From Chitinophaga solisilvae (lineage in GTDB: Bacteria > Bacteroidota > Bacteroidia > Chitinophagales > Chitinophagaceae): a stretch of DNA of 64,000 bases. The stretch covers positions 186,001 through 250,000 of the forward strand of contig NZ_JAABOK010000001.1 of NCBI RefSeq assembly GCF_009928525.1. Direction: 5' to 3'. The notes beneath the pieces were generated by a model, which did not search any database, was not told where the DNA came from, and saw only the letters and a program-made list of their open reading frames with translations. The position numbers were made by a program, and so were the translations under genes. This document shows positions 63,601 through 64,000 of this stretch, piece by piece. Within the stretch, counting starts at the first letter, position 1, and each line of letters opens with the position of its first letter.

Positions 63601-63981
63601 GATGATAAAACACAGACCATGTACTTCCATGTCCGGGATATTATCCCGCCGCATATCAGCAATGCCGTGCTGACAGGATTTTATTTCCAGCTGCAGGTAC
63701 CTGCCGGAACCATTACCACCGCCGGCGCTCCGTATATCACGCTGAACCTGACAGACAATGTATCCGTGCCTTTCAACCTGAACGCACAGCATAACACCAT
63801 GTATAATTTCGACTGGAAGATACCTGTAGACAATATGCTGGAACAGGCGCAGTCTATCGCATTCAACCTGGCCGGCACACCGGCAGGTCTTAAAACAACG
63901 GACACGCCTGCGTATCTCAACCCCGCCGTCATCTCCGGCGCTATTCTGATCCTGTTTTATGAAGGCGAGATACGTTGGTAG
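54637..63981 (+). CDS. Tc toxin subunit A-like protein with inserted modules
   Basis: This 3114-residue protein has the order of insecticidal toxin complex A proteins. The N-terminus has DLFGTLDFCSCEHCKSVLSP (Cys173, Cys175, Cys178), the VRP1/SpvA-like segment. The ABC-toxin N-terminal region lies near 1450-1600 (KRNALVGYTIWMLQETGF). A neuraminidase-like region lies near 1640-1900. A pore-forming helical part spans about 2480-2800. The TcB-binding segment starts near 2825 (SISIPAVVGPYQNIKATLTQ). There is no signal peptide, as expected. Six full or partial copies of a module with GQ-x-R-x-ITAYDGATRVATV and W-x-x-x-PD are inserted at about 251-328, 377-450, 955-994, 999-1072, 1075-1110 and 2274-2353. 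The gene is complete; TcB/TcC partners would lie beyond the right edge. The target is unknown. Confidence 0.87.
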   Translation: MKGKAAAIPIGSSVDAYVRNNPGFDLLTFDFFAEHNEAVLTEMRNGTLQEAGVQQLMTLQRVLRIYNDRDVADKLLALGFDAAHHITAMPRHRFLRLHADDLNTADNPEVAASVYDNASAVSARVQHVFANLHSMVASPHYNNALFNNVSKELQEYTRNIPSYQDLFGTLDFCSCEHCKSVLSPAAYFLDIMRITDDYITDPNSGTIKAGMKLSDRRPDLFSMLLTCANTNDPIPFLQLVNAVLQARLEHDLVVNTGHARAGTDTSITLATEASGVNNVYAGMYVSIRSGAGAGQAAMITAYDGASRVATVGSKWKIIPDTTSVYVVAQDVYQVLATVPYPFNLPFQLPLQETRLYLQQLNTSLSDIYTTLLHPYAYGGVTAAAATTITLAGNAAAENNAYQFMSIEIISGKGKGQIRRITAYDGATRVATVATAWDTVPDNTASYYITSEIDIATETLGLSVEQYNLLLLPATIDGPSLSPDFGYNNLTTDELLKKLSPLRSFLYRTGLDRQAFLSLLFQDLSPQELAAGVAETFFINNTGEGLPYMRITTVDDGAGNVFEKIDHLSIKRLDRLNRFIRLQQCTGWSYADMDWLMKTFVQTEITPVFIEKLAVTWSLHKRTQMSPLELSSFWWNMKTIGRKSDTLPRDFFDTVFNNPALLKGKDPYNATSYVPFNPNVDQSWEIGSYAGVNTDIRSRLKAALNLGDNDLTELAVYVYYLVTPSPAAPYKLPLTLTNLTWLYRLSKLAAVNKLTINDLLLFLSLIYYPQVQDYKTPPAGSLTGSLDLLVRFQQEYDWLKSTRFTIPQLQFILTGHTQPKFDIGYNVNTLFSFVTKLAVLTEGARINKDSFVFNDVDQQESGYIFDRLLARQFINSAGITLAKAISYDEASATLPVSQNAFVNEEISPEESLQIFNQLAAQQPPLLTNVVTRNELKYAQLSSSFTAYTSLSFLFDSKGAGQKNMITAYDGATVTATVGTAWGVIPDATSWYEIVADVARNTAVAATEDTITLAAGGVAKNSAYNGMTITITGGKGTDQVRTITDYTGSSHVAVVNRDWEVIPDNTSTYAITYTVAEGLAQSATGTTIVLAADSSPVNDAYDNMEIRITAYPKAAVRRSQVKSVLMQYFNNISHIQEIFSTAFSFQNRSALEELSSFLHTTPQLLSLMLPFSASVIDLGDYLEALLSPIPPDSQTIFLPFLFEDSFVTDGLIDVTASKAVYDQLLAHDPSYLIAVPVVPGEKPRAQVTKAFTPATSLDFLFKGDDQAVIKRARVRNILLLSQRAGRVNTLTYSSSRAIMLVTTLNLTLAEAEAVFNQPREIPDLNSLQLKNVQAIDAFRKLDLILNDTAGLVKYFMIPPDGDCNGLKITTLADLTGWDPAQLCELIHLFWPLPVSGDTDTSYNSVAGVLRLMRAFDLSNRTGININNLLALNQLQGLPLTDAAGKMINTNWVTYTQAAAATRESLNASVGDEAFATLIVTLNKTTDTQKRNALVGYTIWMLQETGFDFIREPSDLYQFLLIDVEMSACDSVSRIAQGISSVQLYMQRCRMMLEDGVTDMSNIPEVWWEWMMAYRVWEANRKIFLYPENYIVPALRRSQTTPFRTFSESLQQTNINDTTVTQSFLQYFEEFSLLANLNYCDSYNCIINKGSQTPPEKQTFFFARTNTDPYIFYYRIYYPESNKWEQWEEINLTINAFHITPVFAYNRLFITWIERDQRSYQKIKDGSAQDEHVATRSELCYAYYDQSKTWIQAQGINRVIVQDYFPSDYNAGTYINPNDLNPDDPYWQKPYALRVPAKTIPGSPAVNLPERVLIIQGALYRIPEFNVDVPAPPVGQRENQDRYSFESAIYETAYRANAIVNNRNTRQGRIFLNNSAVLFPTLENTNPQLILINWDDVSEDPRPYRPSIDFTQRTLNVVESDNVIYDNYFADYIGRPKQGLLGQAVVMPAIDEDLLQDATPLKLLYNINTTQGQIFPVKNQPGWFIFDNENVQFLLKVADERVKTISDTLVEQNAPISGLPNEIDLWNKAYTESNIAFADLKFELYRLSTDTIQRLSQSLFLGGIDNLLTLQNQLLPEVPVSDFYSGGTTPSPNLVIPDPATINRLDFNGAYGQYFWEVFYFAPFLVADSLSTNQRFEEAMNWYQYVFNPTQQPEPGNQNPAERYWRFLPFRNMTIPTLIETLTNPAAIKAYNDQPFDPDAIAALRPVAYAKAIVMKYIDNLLKWGDFLFAQDTRESITQATNLYVMAADLLGERPVNINPCPTPKPASFNDIKAAYNNVTIATGALAGADRMTAKLASTASKEKDAYTGMYIEITAGASQGESRYITAYDGVTQTATLSKAWATVPATGTAYRIYQDGIPQFFIRLENSAFTAVPVTANTTFSSIAFNDIPAYFCVPENTELTAYWDKVEDRLFKIRHCQNIQGIERPLALFEPPIDPRELIRAAAAGGALTLSSQLEPQVPFYRFVYMLQQAKEITGMLIQFGGSLLAALEKKDAESMALLHNSQEKQILKMTTFNKQQQINELLANKASLTANQQAAAYREQYYADLIKVGLSAGELINIGAMTTSMLLNVAASIVKTMSSISYAVPNVGSPFAMTYGGQQIGASTEAASAVIEVGSVISSFVAQMSATMAGYERRSQEWGLQEQLATYDGTQIKYQLLANEIATKIAEQDLKIHLESIRQNEETEAFLQDKFTSRELYQWMITRLSTVYFQTYNLALDMARAAQRAYQYELNSNLTFVNFGYWDSLQKGLLAGEGLMLALDQMGKSYVDNNSRAFEIEKTISLMQLDPKALLDFISTGECMFNFPEKMFDDDYPGQYARKIKTISISIPAVVGPYQNIKATLTQLSNQIVISDNIGAVNFLLGGESDMPDTSVLRSNWWVNQQVALSSGVNDSGLFELNFNDERYLPFEGTGAVSSWRLSMPKAANHFHYAGISDVIIQLKYTARNGSGPFREAVLNLPAMQRTGGSSLISLAQAYPAAWHTFMNVHPDDKTQTMYFHVRDIIPPHISNAVLTGFYFQLQVPAGTITTAGAPYITLNLTDNVSVPFNLNAQHNTMYNFDWKIPVDNMLEQAQSIAFNLAGTPAGLKTTDTPAYLNPAVISGAILILFYEGEIRW

Positions 63982-64000
63982 TTTATAATCCTTTTATTCT

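Noticed and set aside
1..64000. CRISPR array, tRNA, rRNA, insertion sequence or prophage
   Set aside because: No regularly spaced repeats, cloverleaf sequences, ribosomal sequence, transposase or phage structural operon were seen. The only repeats are hairpins, one tandem duplication and short direct repeats.

Overview
The window looks like a chromosome segment of a Bacteroidota bacterium of the Chitinophagaceae, most like Chitinophaga. The evidence is five SusC/SusD pairs, ECF sigma/FecR pairs next to STN-domain SusC receptors, TlpA-type thioredoxins with DUF4369-like domains, WG repeats, LytTR two-component genes and few clear Shine-Dalgarno sites. No rRNA, tRNA, CRISPR array, insertion sequence or phage region was found.

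Layout. 1-0.8 kb: minus-strand end of a membrane protein gene and a small hypothetical gene. 1-10.7 kb: ECF sigma, FecR anti-sigma, SusC with STN domain, SusD, two TlpA thioredoxins and a secreted SRPBCC-like protein, all plus strand. 10.8-16.4 kb: minus-strand housekeeping or unknown genes (VOC, GNAT, beta-barrel, WG-repeat lipoprotein, small membrane protein, an unknown 242-aa protein). 16.5-25.9 kb: sigma/FecR/glycoside hydrolase on the minus strand, divergent from SusC(STN)/SusD/TlpA-DUF3738 on the plus strand. 26-33.2 kb: minus-strand cluster with four short Cys-x6-Cys peptides, a membrane-anchored probable beta-propeller, a MauE/DoxX-like protein, a class III lanthionine synthetase (LanKC) and a GT-C-like membrane protein. 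33.6-35.2 kb: AraC regulator and a small hypothetical gene. 35.6-45.3 kb: two SusC/SusD pairs in tandem on the minus strand, with a LacI-type operator sequence upstream. 45.8-48.5 kb: XRE-S24 regulator, then a LytS/LytTR two-component pair. 48.6-54 kb: SusC/SusD/lipoprotein. 54.6-64 kb: a 3114-aa Tc-toxin A-like protein.

How the genes may work together. The first two Sus loci fit the cell-surface signalling scheme: an STN-domain SusC senses substrate, FecR releases the ECF sigma factor, and the locus is switched on. The last three SusC proteins lack the STN domain and probably use other regulators (a LacI-type repressor encoded elsewhere, and perhaps the LytTR pair).

The most novel candidate is the LanKC cluster. 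Its likely substrates carry Sec-like hydrophobic N-termini rather than a typical class III leader. The LanC domain has lost all three zinc ligands, and a MauE-like redox membrane protein lies in the same run of genes. A recent tandem duplication copied one peptide gene together with the 3' end of mauE. Other notable points are a family of 48-68 bp near-perfect hairpins just after stop codons, and repeated approximately 75-residue modules inserted in the Tc toxin.
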